64,000 nucleotides of DNA from contig NZ_SLVB01000008.1 in NCBI RefSeq assembly GCF_004341845.1, forward strand, positions 124,001 to 188,000. The letters are read 5' to 3'. This stretch comes from Novosphingobium sp. PhB165. Its GTDB lineage: Bacteria > Pseudomonadota > Alphaproteobacteria > Sphingomonadales > Sphingomonadaceae. Positions 51,871 through 60,855 of this stretch are shown piece by piece. How positions within the stretch are numbered: the first letter of the stretch is position 1; every line of letters starts with the position of its first letter. The translations under genes and the position numbers were made by a program. The notes beneath the pieces are model-generated. The model was given only the letters and a program-made list of their open reading frames with translations. It had not been told where the DNA came from and did not search any database.

Positions 51871-52878
51871 ATGGCCCTGAAAGACATTCTTCCCGGCAAG
51901 CTCGGCTTCGGCGCCGCCCCGCTGGGCAACATGTTCCGCGACATTCCCGAGGACGAAGCCCTCGCCACGGTCGAAGCCGCCTGGAACGACGGCATTCGCT
52001 ATTACGACAACGCGCCGCTCTATGGCGCCGGGCTCGCCGAATTGCGCATGGGTGAAGCGCTCGCAGGCAAGCCGCGCGACCAGTACGTGATCAGCACCAA
52101 GGTCGGCCGCATCATTCTCGACGAGCTGGAAGATATCAGCGCGCGCGAACAGGGCGAAAAGGCCGGGGTATTCGCGCATGGCCGCGCCAACCGCGTCGTC
52201 AACGACTATTCCTATGACGCCACCCTGCGCTCGATCGAGGGCAGCCTCAAGCGCCTGCGCACCGACCATATCGAGATCGCCTTCGTCCACGACCTCGCCC
52301 AGGATTTCTGGGGCGATGCCTGGCTGGAGAAGTTCGAGGAAGCGCGAAACGGTGCCTTCAAGGCGCTCGACCGGCTGCGCGACGAAGGCACGATCAAGGC
52401 CTGGGGTCTGGGCGTCAACAAAGTCGAACCGATCGAGCTGCTGCTCGGTCTGAACGAACCTCGCCCCGACGCTTTCCTGCTCGCGGGCCGCTATACGCTG
52501 CTCGATCACGGTCAGGCGCTTCAGCGGGTGATGCCGATGGTGGCGGAGCGCGGTTTGGGGATCGTGGTGGGCGGCCCCTACAGCTCGGGCGCGCTCGTGG
52601 GCGGTCCCAATTTCGAATATGCGCCGGCGACGCCCGCCATCCTCGACAAGGTCGCCCGGATCAAGGCGATTGCCGACCGCTACGGCGTCAGCATGAAGGC
52701 GGCGGGGCTCCAGTTCTCGCTTGCCAATCCGGCGGTCGCGGCCGTGATCCCCGGCGCGAGCCGACCGGGCCGCATTGCCGAGGATCGCGCCGCGCTGGAA
52801 GAGGTTGTCCCGGCCGACTTCTGGCAGGAACTGCGCGCCGCCGCGCTGGTGGATCCGGCCGCGCCGCTCCCGGCCTAG
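51871..52878 (+). CDS. Aldo/keto reductase
   Basis: 335 residues. GFGAAPLGNMFRDIPEDEALATVEAAWNDGIRYYDNAPLYGAGLAELRMGEAL contains the catalytic tyrosine (PLYG) of the AKR barrel, STKVGR the lysine, HDLAQD the HxxD block, and SLANPAVAAVIPGASRPGRIAED the NADP(H) site. The pattern is that of L-fucose/D-threo-aldose 1-dehydrogenase or pyridoxal dehydrogenase-like members. Third gene of the set; a hairpin follows. Confidence 0.92.
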   Translation: MALKDILPGKLGFGAAPLGNMFRDIPEDEALATVEAAWNDGIRYYDNAPLYGAGLAELRMGEALAGKPRDQYVISTKVGRIILDELEDISAREQGEKAGVFAHGRANRVVNDYSYDATLRSIEGSLKRLRTDHIEIAFVHDLAQDFWGDAWLEKFEEARNGAFKALDRLRDEGTIKAWGLGVNKVEPIELLLGLNEPRPDAFLLAGRYTLLDHGQALQRVMPMVAERGLGIVVGGPYSSGALVGGPNFEYAPATPAILDKVARIKAIADRYGVSMKAAGLQFSLANPAVAAVIPGASRPGRIAEDRAALEEVVPADFWQELRAAALVDPAAPLPA

Positions 52879-52888
52879 TTCAGATGTC

Positions 52889-52919
52889 GAGGCCCGGTGA
52901 CGTGCCGTCACCGGGCCTC
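52889..52919 (+). terminator. Rho-independent-like hairpin after the aldo/keto reductase gene
   Basis: A perfect 13-bp stem (GAGGCCCGGTGAC with GTCACCGGGCCTC) around GTGCC begins 11 bp after the stop codon. No T-run follows, so termination may be incomplete into the GST gene. Confidence 0.6.
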
Positions 52920-52992
52920 CTCAAGAATCTGGCCGAACTTTGGCAAGGCAGCGGCGTTACACCGGTACAACCGCCAGCAAGGGGTCCGCGCT

Positions 52993-53640
52993 GTGTCCGA
53001 CAAGCTTGTAATCTGGACATTCGATTGGGTACCCAACGGCCCGCGCGGGTTCGTGCGCGACATGCGTCTCCGATGGGCGGCAGAGGAAGCGGGCCTGCCT
53101 TACGACGTTTGCACCGTCCCTTTCGAAAATCGCGAAACCAATCATCTGGACCGACAGCCCTTCGGACAAGTGCCGTTCCTGACCGACGGTGACGTCCGCT
53201 TGTTCGAGAGCGGCGCCTGTCTGCTGCATCTGGCACGTCGAAGCGACAGATTGATGCCGCGCGATCCCGTGAGTGAGGGCGAGACGCTTCAGTGGGTCAT
53301 CGCTGCGCTCAATTCGATCGAGATGGTCAGCGTGCCGTGGTGGTTCCTGAAGATATCGGGCGAAACCGAAAACCGCCTGACGCCATGGCTGGAGCGCAGG
53401 CTTGCCCATATCGAGCGGGAATTGAGCGAACGGGACTGGTTGGCGGCCGGTCGCTTCACCGTCGCCGACCTTATCATGGCGGACGTATTGCGCGTGCCCG
53501 ATGTCCGCGCACATGGCGATCGTCCCGCGACGAAGGCCTATGTCGACCGCATCGTCAGCCGTCCCGCTTTCCTGAAAGCCAAAGCCGATCAGATCGCGCA
53601 TTTTGCCGCCGCCGACCAGATGCGTGCGAACGACGGTTGA
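52993..53640 (+). CDS. Glutathione S-transferase-like protein
   Basis: 215 residues from a GTG at 52993, preceded by AAGGGG. N-terminal thioredoxin-like domain: RGFVRDMRLRWAAEEAGLPYDVCTVPF, the cis-proline block FGQVPFLTDGDVRLFESGACLLHLARR; the C-terminal helical domain contains RDWLAAGRFTVADLIMADVLR, the GST N-capping region. The enzyme would conjugate glutathione to an unknown electrophile. It ends 34 bp from the convergent TonB receptor gene. Confidence 0.9.
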   Translation: MSDKLVIWTFDWVPNGPRGFVRDMRLRWAAEEAGLPYDVCTVPFENRETNHLDRQPFGQVPFLTDGDVRLFESGACLLHLARRSDRLMPRDPVSEGETLQWVIAALNSIEMVSVPWWFLKISGETENRLTPWLERRLAHIERELSERDWLAAGRFTVADLIMADVLRVPDVRAHGDRPATKAYVDRIVSRPAFLKAKADQIAHFAAADQMRANDG

Positions 53641-53674
53641 GGCGCCCAAATGGCGCCGCTTATGAGTTTGCGGC

Positions 53675-56485
53675 CTAATAGCGCCATGCCAGCGTCATGC
53701 GCGCCGCGCGGGCGAATTCGGGCCGGGCAAGGAAATATCCCGTGCTTCCGCCCGCATCGAACGAGCCCACTCGCGGGTTTCCTTCGGTCAGGCCGAGCGA
53801 ATTCGTGATGTTGCTGAACTGCACGCTCAGTTCGAAACGATTGGGCAGTGCCGCGCGGATGCGGGCGTTTATCATGGAGTAGGCCGGTAGCCGCTGGGTG
53901 TTGACCACGTCCGAAAAACGCTGCGAAAACCGCAGGAAATCCATCGCAAAAGTCATCTTTCCGCCAAACAGGTCCAGGCTCGGGCTGGCACGAAGCGACA
54001 GGCGCGGCACGCGGATCAGTTGATGGCCATCCGCATCTTCCGGCGAGCCATTGCCGTTTTCGTCCAGCTGCGTGTAGCGAAAGTTGTGATAGCGCGGATC
54101 CTGCAACGTTGCCTGCCAATCGAGGCGCAGCGGCCCGGCAAGGCGGGCCTGGCCGCTCAGTTCCAGCCCCCAGGTGGTCGTATCGGCGATCGAGGTCTGC
54201 TCAATGTAGGCATTGCTCGCGGTATCGAAGCGATAGTCCGTGAACGGCAATCTCGCGAAGTGGGAACGGAATGCCACTGCCGTCAGGTTCCAGCTCCGGC
54301 GCTCCAGCGTCAGACCGGCTTCGGCCATCGTGATCGGCACCGGTGCGAGATCGGTGCCTTGGGCATTGTCCGTGAAATCGGTCGGCGCGGGCAGGCGCAG
54401 GGTGCGGGTAAAGCGTGCGAACGTGCCGACGCCGGGTGCGGGCCGATAGTTCGCCGCGAGTGTCCAGCTCAGGCCCGAATAGGATTTGCCCACCGGATCG
54501 ATCACCCCGGTTCCGGTCAGCACGGCGTCGTCTGCCAGCGTTGCCGCATCGCCCAGATCCACGGTGGTCGTTTCCTCCGTCCCGCCGCCGATCCGCACAT
54601 GCTCCCACCGCGCGCCGAAATCCAGCCGCCAGTCCGGCGCGAGCTTCCACTCGTCCGCCCCATAGATCGCCACGTTCCGCGAATTCAGCGTCGCGGAATT
54701 GTAGAGCGAGCCATAGCGCACGAAGCCGTTGTCGGTCAGCGCGCCCAGAACTTGTCCGGCAGAATCCAGTGCCAGCACGTCAAGCCTCCGCGCCTGTCCG
54801 CGAACGTCCAGCAGAACCGTACCCGTCTGCCGGTCGAACTTCATGTCCATGGCATCGAATGTCGTGCCGATGGCCAGATCGTGGTGTCCGGCCAGTTCGA
54901 AGGCGGTCGTGAAGCGCGCATCCGCCATGCCTTCGCGCAGCGGCATCTGCACCGCCATCAGGTTCGCGCCGACGACCAGTCCGTTGCCGTTGCTAGCATT
55001 GGTGAAAGCCGCGCCATCGTCGGCATACTGGATTCTGGCGGCGGTCGTGTCGGGCCACGCCGCGCGCAGTCTGCCCATGGCGCTGGCGATGTAATCCTCT
55101 GCCGTGGTGGGGCGGCCGATGGGAAAGAGGCCGCTGCGCCGCGTCGTACCGGTCCGCAACCGCGTCCGCAGTTCGATCGCACTGCGACTGCCAAGGGCGA
55201 GGCGCGCACTGAGCGAATAGAAGGTGATGCGGCTGGTCGTGCCCTGTGACAGGTCGAAATCCTGCGGCCCCTGCGGGGTCAGGAACGCGACGTGGACATT
55301 GTCCGGCCCTGCCAGCGTATCACGCAGCGGATCGAAACCGTGGATCGGCTCCACCCGCCCGTTGGCGCCGAATTGCAGCGGCACCGGGAGGTAAAGGATA
55401 ACCCTGTCGTCCAGATGCTTGACGTTGGCATCGATTTTCAGGCGGCCGTCGTCGTAGGCGAGCGATGCCCGCAATTGCCCGCCCCGGTCCGCGTTGTAGC
55501 CCGGATCGCGCGGGCCCGCGTCGGTTCGGTAGAAACCTCCAAGCCCGAGGCCGAGGTTGGGTCCCAGTCGCACGCCCGCATAGCCATCGATACGGGCATA
55601 GCCAAAGCTTCCGCCGGTCATGGATAGGTCCACACCGGGATGCTTCAGAGGATTGCGGGTGAGGAAATTGACGCTTCCGCCCGGCGCATTGGGAACGAAG
55701 ACAGCCGATGGCCCGCCGCGCACGGCTTCGGCCCGTTCCACGCTGGCATCGGTGCGGAAGACCTGATCGGTATTGAGATAGCCCAGCCCGCCATCGTACT
55801 GGACCGGCAGGCCGTCTTCGAGAATGGCGACGGAAGAATAGCCGTCGGTCGGTATGCCCCGTGCACGCACGTTGTTGCTGGCCTCGCCGCCGCTGGCCTC
55901 TACCCAGAAGCCGGGGATCTGTTGGAACAAGGCCGCCGTGGAGACCGCGCCTTCGCGCATGACCGTGCCGTGGTCGATATCTGTCAGCGCATAGCTCAGC
56001 TCGGACCGCAGCAGCGGCGCATTCACGGCGCGGCCAGTGACCACGATGTCCTCGGGCGGCGTGACCGGCGGCGGCGCCGCAGGACGAGGGGCTGGAGGCG
56101 TAATCCGGGGCGGCGCGGGAGGAGGCGCCAGCTTGCCCGCTGGAGCGGGACGCAACACGACAAGGCTCGCCTCGAACCGCGCTACGGCCAGTGGCTGTCC
56201 GCGCAGCAAGGCATCCAGCGCGGCGCGTGCGCGCATTCGCCCGTGAAGGCCCGGACTGCGCAGACGCGCCGCCTGAGCATAGGGATAAAGAATCTGCACC
56301 CCGGCCTGATGGCCGAATTCATCCAGCGCGCTGGCAAGATTTCCGGCGGGGATGTCGAAAGTCCGTACTTGCGTCGGCCCCTGCACGGCCTCCTGCTCCC
56401 GCGCCGCAAGCGGCTGGACCGTGCACGCAAGCGCCGTCACGGCGCAAGGGGCCGCCGCCAGCAGGCGCATTGCTCGCTTGTACAT
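53675..56485 (-). CDS. TonB-dependent receptor with N-terminal STN signalling domain (FecA-type)
   Basis: 936 residues: signal peptide ending QPLAARE, an STN domain (about 40-112, TFDIPAGNLASALDEFGHQAGVQILYPY), a Pro-rich linker, TonB box-like DIVVTGR near 148, plug with PGFWVEASGGEASNNVRARG and RGGPSAVFVPNAPGGSVNFL, and a barrel ending in MTLAWRY. The STN domain contacts FecR, so ligand binding should activate the FecI-type sigma factor encoded just upstream. A paralogue without STN lies divergently at 58381. The ligand is unknown; iron-chelate is the default, but the neighbouring PHP hydrolase allows other ligands such as phosphorylated compounds. Confidence 0.94.
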   Translation of the reverse strand: MYKRAMRLLAAAPCAVTALACTVQPLAAREQEAVQGPTQVRTFDIPAGNLASALDEFGHQAGVQILYPYAQAARLRSPGLHGRMRARAALDALLRGQPLAVARFEASLVVLRPAPAGKLAPPPAPPRITPPAPRPAAPPPVTPPEDIVVTGRAVNAPLLRSELSYALTDIDHGTVMREGAVSTAALFQQIPGFWVEASGGEASNNVRARGIPTDGYSSVAILEDGLPVQYDGGLGYLNTDQVFRTDASVERAEAVRGGPSAVFVPNAPGGSVNFLTRNPLKHPGVDLSMTGGSFGYARIDGYAGVRLGPNLGLGLGGFYRTDAGPRDPGYNADRGGQLRASLAYDDGRLKIDANVKHLDDRVILYLPVPLQFGANGRVEPIHGFDPLRDTLAGPDNVHVAFLTPQGPQDFDLSQGTTSRITFYSLSARLALGSRSAIELRTRLRTGTTRRSGLFPIGRPTTAEDYIASAMGRLRAAWPDTTAARIQYADDGAAFTNASNGNGLVVGANLMAVQMPLREGMADARFTTAFELAGHHDLAIGTTFDAMDMKFDRQTGTVLLDVRGQARRLDVLALDSAGQVLGALTDNGFVRYGSLYNSATLNSRNVAIYGADEWKLAPDWRLDFGARWEHVRIGGGTEETTTVDLGDAATLADDAVLTGTGVIDPVGKSYSGLSWTLAANYRPAPGVGTFARFTRTLRLPAPTDFTDNAQGTDLAPVPITMAEAGLTLERRSWNLTAVAFRSHFARLPFTDYRFDTASNAYIEQTSIADTTTWGLELSGQARLAGPLRLDWQATLQDPRYHNFRYTQLDENGNGSPEDADGHQLIRVPRLSLRASPSLDLFGGKMTFAMDFLRFSQRFSDVVNTQRLPAYSMINARIRAALPNRFELSVQFSNITNSLGLTEGNPRVGSFDAGGSTGYFLARPEFARAARMTLAWRY

Positions 56486-56567
56486 GACCTGCCCGTTCGC
56501 CTGTCTGGCGCCCCGATTCGCGTGTTATTCGGGCATGCTGGTGCAACGGCCTTGCGACAGCTTCATG

Positions 56568-57578
56568 TCATCCACCGCCAGTCGGCGAGGGAGCGGAGAC
56601 GAGCTGGATCTTGCCATCGTGCCAACGGTGCTGGATGCCGAAGCCGTCTTCCAATGAACGCAGGAAATCGTCTGGCTGGCTGATCCGGAATTCGCCGCCC
56701 AGCCGCGTCGATGCAATGGCGGGCTCAGCCACCACGATCGAATAGGGCAGGTAGCGATTGTATTCGGCAACGGCCTGACCCAGCGTCATGCCGTTGAACA
56801 CGATCCGGCCGCCCTCCCATGCCGTGGCATCGGCGGCGACCTGCGGATCCAGCGGCTCGATCGACAGTCCGCTACCGCGTGCCACGGCCACGTGGCCGCT
56901 GCCAATCGTGTAGGACTGCACTTTCGCACTGCCCGCCAACACCATCAGGCGCGCCGTATCCGGCTCAAGCCGCAGGCCGAACCGGCCGGGCGTCAGCTCG
57001 GCCCCGATCGCATCGCTGTGAAGGCGCAGCGCGCTGTCCCCTGCCCGGACATCGAACAGCGCTTCCCCGCGCTCAAGCCAGATCGACCGTTCGCTGCCGA
57101 AGTGCCAGCCGATCCGCGAATTGGTGTTGAGGGTGGCCGTGCTGCCGTCGGGCAGCATGATCTGGCGGCGTTCGCCCACCATGGTTTCGGCATAGGCGCG
57201 CTGGGGAACCGCGAGCCAGGCCGTGACCCCGCCCGCCGCAAGCATCGCAGCCAATCCCGCGCTCAGCGCCGTGCGGCGCGACATCGCCGAGGATGCGGCG
57301 CCGCGCGATCCGGCCTCATAGTAGGCATGTTCCGCCGCCAGCTCCGTCTGCCCGGAGGTTTCCAGAAGCCCCGGAACGCGGGGATCGGCCGTGCGGCGCC
57401 AGGTTGCGGCTGCTTGTGCGAAGGCGGAGGCATGGCGGGGATCGGCATTGCGCCAGACTTCGAAGGCCGTCTCGTCAGCCGTGCCGCAGTCAAGCGCGAC
57501 AAGCCAGGCGGCGGCCTGATCGATCAGGTCGTCTCGCGACGATTCCTTATAGTATCCGTCTTGTCCGTCGCCTCGCAT
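56568..57578 (-). CDS. FecR-family anti-sigma factor
   Basis: 336 residues: an N-terminal DUF4880 part (DLIDQAAAWLVALDCGTADETAFEVWRNADPRHASAFAQA), a membrane segment (ALSAGLAAMLAAGGVTAWLAV), then a periplasmic FecR domain (GERRQIMLPDGSTATLNTNSRIGWHF, WLERGEALFDV, SAKVQSY) and a secretin/STN-like tail (GGEFRISQPDDFLRSLEDGFGIQ). It keeps the sigma factor inactive until the receptor signals. Overlaps the sigma factor gene by 55 bp, so the two are translationally coupled. Confidence 0.93.
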   Translation of the reverse strand: MRGDGQDGYYKESSRDDLIDQAAAWLVALDCGTADETAFEVWRNADPRHASAFAQAAATWRRTADPRVPGLLETSGQTELAAEHAYYEAGSRGAASSAMSRRTALSAGLAAMLAAGGVTAWLAVPQRAYAETMVGERRQIMLPDGSTATLNTNSRIGWHFGSERSIWLERGEALFDVRAGDSALRLHSDAIGAELTPGRFGLRLEPDTARLMVLAGSAKVQSYTIGSGHVAVARGSGLSIEPLDPQVAADATAWEGGRIVFNGMTLGQAVAEYNRYLPYSIVVAEPAIASTRLGGEFRISQPDDFLRSLEDGFGIQHRWHDGKIQLVSAPSPTGGG

Positions 57579-58123
57579 TGAACCGAATTCTCCGCCCCGT
57601 TTTGCCCGTCTCGCCCCGCGAGGCGACGAATCAGCAACCGCAGGCCCTTGACCAAGTGCGTCTCCACTGTGGAGACGGATATGTTCATCTTTTCCGCTAC
57701 CTGCGGCGGAGGCAAACCTTCGACCCTGCGCAGATAGAGCGCCTCACGCATGCGCGGCGGCAGTTCCTGCATGGCGGAGACAACGCGGTCAAGCTCGGAG
57801 CGATCCGCGGCCACGACATCGGGCGTCGGTTGCTCATCCGCGATCTCTGCCCGGTGCAGCAAGGCGGCATCGCCGATCCGCACCACGTCGGCCCGGCGTG
57901 CCTTCTCGATTGCCAGATTGCGGATGATGCGGACGGTGAAGGCGTGGGGATTGGCGATGGAACGCCAGTTATCCAGCGCGAACAGGCGGGCGTAGGCCTC
58001 CTGCACCAGTTCTTCCGCATCGTCGGCATTACGCACGATGCTGGCCGCATAACGGCGGTGACGGTCACGATGGAGGAAGACGTGATCGGCGAACCACACG
58101 TCGATGTCGCGCAGCCACGCCAT
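57524..58123 (-). CDS. ECF sigma factor, FecI type
   Basis: 199 residues: region 2 (FLHRDRHRRYAASIVRNADDAEELVQEAYARLFALDNWRSIANPHAFTVRIIRNLAIEKARR) and region 4 (VSAMQELPPRMREALYLRRVEGLPPPQVAEKMNISVSTVETHLVKGLRLLI). It recruits RNA polymerase to the promoter of the uptake genes, presumably those of both receptors. First gene of the minus-strand sigma-FecR-receptor set, facing away from the second receptor. Confidence 0.94.
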   Translation of the reverse strand: MAWLRDIDVWFADHVFLHRDRHRRYAASIVRNADDAEELVQEAYARLFALDNWRSIANPHAFTVRIIRNLAIEKARRADVVRIGDAALLHRAEIADEQPTPDVVAADRSELDRVVSAMQELPPRMREALYLRRVEGLPPPQVAEKMNISVSTVETHLVKGLRLLIRRLAGRDGQNGAENSVQCEATDKTDTIRNRRETT

Positions 58124-58280
58124 AGCTTCCCGTTCACTCCCTCATGCGCTCCGTGGGGGTCCGGGTAGCGGGGCGATATGACATCTGGCTGACACTCGGC
58201 TCCCGGCCCGGACGAAATATTTTTTTGCCGCCGCTAGCGGAAAGCGATCCCCTCCACGTCCTCCCCTCGAATGCCGCGAA

Positions 58281-58350
58281 CCGCTTCGCCCGAACCTGCG
58301 AAGCGGCGGGGCAAACGCGTGCAAGGGCCCATTCGGCTTCTTCCGAATGG
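58281..58350 (+). promoter_or_regulatory. Two consecutive hairpins in the leader of the second receptor
   Basis: CCGCTTCGC/GCGAAGCGG (58281-58289 with 58298-58306) and CCATTCGG/CCGAATGG (58329-58336 with 58343-58350) are perfect stems of 9 and 8 bp in the leader, ending about 17 bp before the AAGGGG ribosome binding site. They could be a structured leader RNA or a protein-binding region; no known riboswitch was recognised. Confidence 0.4.
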
Positions 58351-58380
58351 CGCTGTTTCAGTGAGTTAAGGGGTAATTCC

Positions 58381-60855
58381 ATGCGATCGTTACTGCTGAC
58401 ATCTTCTCTCGTTGCTCTGGCGATTGCCGCCCCTGCCCGTGCGCAGGACGCCGCTCCCGCGCCTGCCCCTGCTGCCGATGCAGACAAGAGCGGCTACAAC
58501 GAAATCATCGTCACCGGCCGCGCCGGTACCGGCGAACTGACCAAGGCGCAGACCAGCTATTCGGTCACCAATATCGACGAGGAAAAGCTTCGCCTCCAGG
58601 CGCCCACCAGCGTCACGGAATCGCTCAAGTCCGTCCCCGGTTTCTGGGTCGAAGCATCGGGCGGCGAGGCCAGCGGCAACGTGCGCGCACGCGGCGTGCC
58701 GGTGGATGGCTTCGGCTCGATCCAGCTTCTGGAAGACGGCATGCCCGTCCAGCACGATCCGGCGCTGGGTTATCTTAATGCCGACCAGGCGTTCCGCCTC
58801 GATGAAACGATCGACCGCGTCGAAGTGGTGCGCGGCGGTCCCTCGGCGCTGTTCTACTCCAACGCACCGGCCGGTGCCGTGAACTACATTCCGCGTCAGG
58901 TGGGCGATACGCCCGAAGGTCTGGTGAAGCTGTCGGTGGGGGCGGACAGCCTTTACCGCGCGGACTTCTGGGTCGGCACCCCGATCGGCGACGGCTGGAA
59001 ACTGGCCGCCGGCGGCTTCTACCGGGCCGAGGACGGCGTGCGCGATCCGGGCTTTACCGGCAATCAGGGCGGCCAGATCCGCGCCACGCTCTCGCGCGAC
59101 TGGAGCAACGGCCACTTCAGTCTCGACGTCAAGCGGATGGATGACAAGGTCATCTTCTACACCGGCATTCCGATGACTTACGACAACGACGGCAATATTG
59201 TCGCGGTGAACGGCTTCAGCGGCCACACCGGTACTGTTGCCGGTCCCGAAACGCAGCTGATCAAGATGATCCAGGGTGACGGGAGCACTTATACTTTCGA
59301 CAATACCGAAGGCACTCACGTCAAGCGCACGCAGATCTCGGGCAAGTTCGATTTCGAACCGGCCGACGGCTGGCGCGTCAGCGAGGCGATGCGCTACAAC
59401 GACACCTGGACCCAGCGCAACGGCGTCTATCCCAACTCCATCCAGACCGCGCAAAGCCTGCTCGACTCCTCGTCGTCGCTGCTGTCGCTGGTGCCCGGCG
59501 CAAGCGCGCTGGGGCTGCGCTACACCACCAGCGGCGAGATGTTCGACACCGCGAACCAGAACGGCAACGGCCTGGTCATCGTCGGCGGCCTGCGCGGGAT
59601 CACCATGCCGGTGAAGGAATTCATGAGCGACACGCGCATCGCCCACAAGTTCGACATGGGCGGAACGACACACAACGTGACCTTCGGCTACTATTACGCG
59701 CACCTTGACGAGAGCTTCAGCCGCTATTCCTCGACCGCGCTGCTCGACGTGCAGGACAACGCCCGCCTGCTCGACCTCGTCGGGCTCGACAGCACCGGCA
59801 AGGTGATCTCGCCGATCACCGACAACGGCATCTATCGCTACGGATACGAGTGGGAAGACGCGCATGGCCAGCAGACCACCAACGCGCTTTACCTCACCGA
59901 CGAGTGGCAGATCACGCCTGCCCTGCGCATCGACGCCGGCGTGCGGTGGGAAACGATGAATACCCGGGGGACCGTCGGGCTGAAGAGCACCGTGAACCTC
60001 GGCACTTTCGCCACATCGAACATCCTGACCGGCAGCGGTGTCTATGCCAATTACGACGACACCTTCAGCCATGCCACGTGGACGGCGGGCGTGAACTACC
60101 AGTTCAACGACCGTTCCGGCGTCTTCGCGCGCTACACTTACGCCAACCGCCTGCCTAGCCTTGGCAACTACGTCACCAACGCCACCGCCACGCCCTATAT
60201 CCAGACGATGAGCCTTGGCGAAGCCGGCTTCAAGTATGCCAGCCCGCTGGTCGAATTCTACGCGACCGGCTTCTGGACGCGTTACAACAACGTCAGCTTC
60301 ACCAACTACATCTTCGACCTCAACGGCTCGAGCACGAGCCAGACGCTCTACGCCGATACGCAGACCTTCGGCCTCGAACTCGAAGGCACGCTGCGTCCCA
60401 CCTCGTGGTTCGACATCTCCGGCACGGCGACGCTTCAGGATCCGCGCTACAAGGGCCTGACCTATACCGACAACACCGGTGCGCTAAACGATTTCGACGG
60501 CAAGCGCCTGATCCGCGTGCCGATCACCAGCCTTCGGGTCGTGCCGGGCTTCAACTTGCTGGATAACCGCCTGCGCCTTCAGGGATCGGTGGAATACGAA
60601 GGCGCGCGCTACGTCGATACCGCCAATTCGGTGAAGCTGCCCGCCTATACCACCATCAACCTGAGCGCGAGCTTCGCGGTGAACGACCGCCTGACCGTCT
60701 ATGGCTATGTCGACAACGTGAACAATTCGCTGGGCCTGACCGAGGGCAATCCCCGCGCGGGCGAAGTCCAGAACGGCGAGGCCGGGGCCAGCGTGTTCAT
60801 CGCCCGTCCGCTGCTGGGCCGCAACTTCCGCGCCTCGGTCCTGTACAAGTTCTGA
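58381..60855 (+). CDS. TonB-dependent receptor without STN domain
   Basis: 824 residues from ATG 58381 (AAGGGG upstream). Signal peptide to A21 (IAAPARA-Q), TonB box-like EIIVTGR near 40, plug with VPGFWVEASGGEASGNVRARGVPVDGFGSIQLLEDGMPVQHDPALGYLNADQAFRLDE and RGGPSALFYSNAPAGAVNYI, barrel ending in ASVLYKF. Its plug is closely similar to that of the receptor at 53675, a probable duplication that lost or never had the STN domain. It overlaps the PHP hydrolase start by one base (TGATG), so both act together. Confidence 0.94.
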   Translation: MRSLLLTSSLVALAIAAPARAQDAAPAPAPAADADKSGYNEIIVTGRAGTGELTKAQTSYSVTNIDEEKLRLQAPTSVTESLKSVPGFWVEASGGEASGNVRARGVPVDGFGSIQLLEDGMPVQHDPALGYLNADQAFRLDETIDRVEVVRGGPSALFYSNAPAGAVNYIPRQVGDTPEGLVKLSVGADSLYRADFWVGTPIGDGWKLAAGGFYRAEDGVRDPGFTGNQGGQIRATLSRDWSNGHFSLDVKRMDDKVIFYTGIPMTYDNDGNIVAVNGFSGHTGTVAGPETQLIKMIQGDGSTYTFDNTEGTHVKRTQISGKFDFEPADGWRVSEAMRYNDTWTQRNGVYPNSIQTAQSLLDSSSSLLSLVPGASALGLRYTTSGEMFDTANQNGNGLVIVGGLRGITMPVKEFMSDTRIAHKFDMGGTTHNVTFGYYYAHLDESFSRYSSTALLDVQDNARLLDLVGLDSTGKVISPITDNGIYRYGYEWEDAHGQQTTNALYLTDEWQITPALRIDAGVRWETMNTRGTVGLKSTVNLGTFATSNILTGSGVYANYDDTFSHATWTAGVNYQFNDRSGVFARYTYANRLPSLGNYVTNATATPYIQTMSLGEAGFKYASPLVEFYATGFWTRYNNVSFTNYIFDLNGSSTSQTLYADTQTFGLELEGTLRPTSWFDISGTATLQDPRYKGLTYTDNTGALNDFDGKRLIRVPITSLRVVPGFNLLDNRLRLQGSVEYEGARYVDTANSVKLPAYTTINLSASFAVNDRLTVYGYVDNVNNSLGLTEGNPRAGEVQNGEAGASVFIARPLLGRNFRASVLYKF

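Noticed and set aside
58390..60072. 560-residue minus-strand frame under the second receptor
   Set aside because: Antisense shadow; no signal, no motif, and the plus-strand receptor covers it fully.
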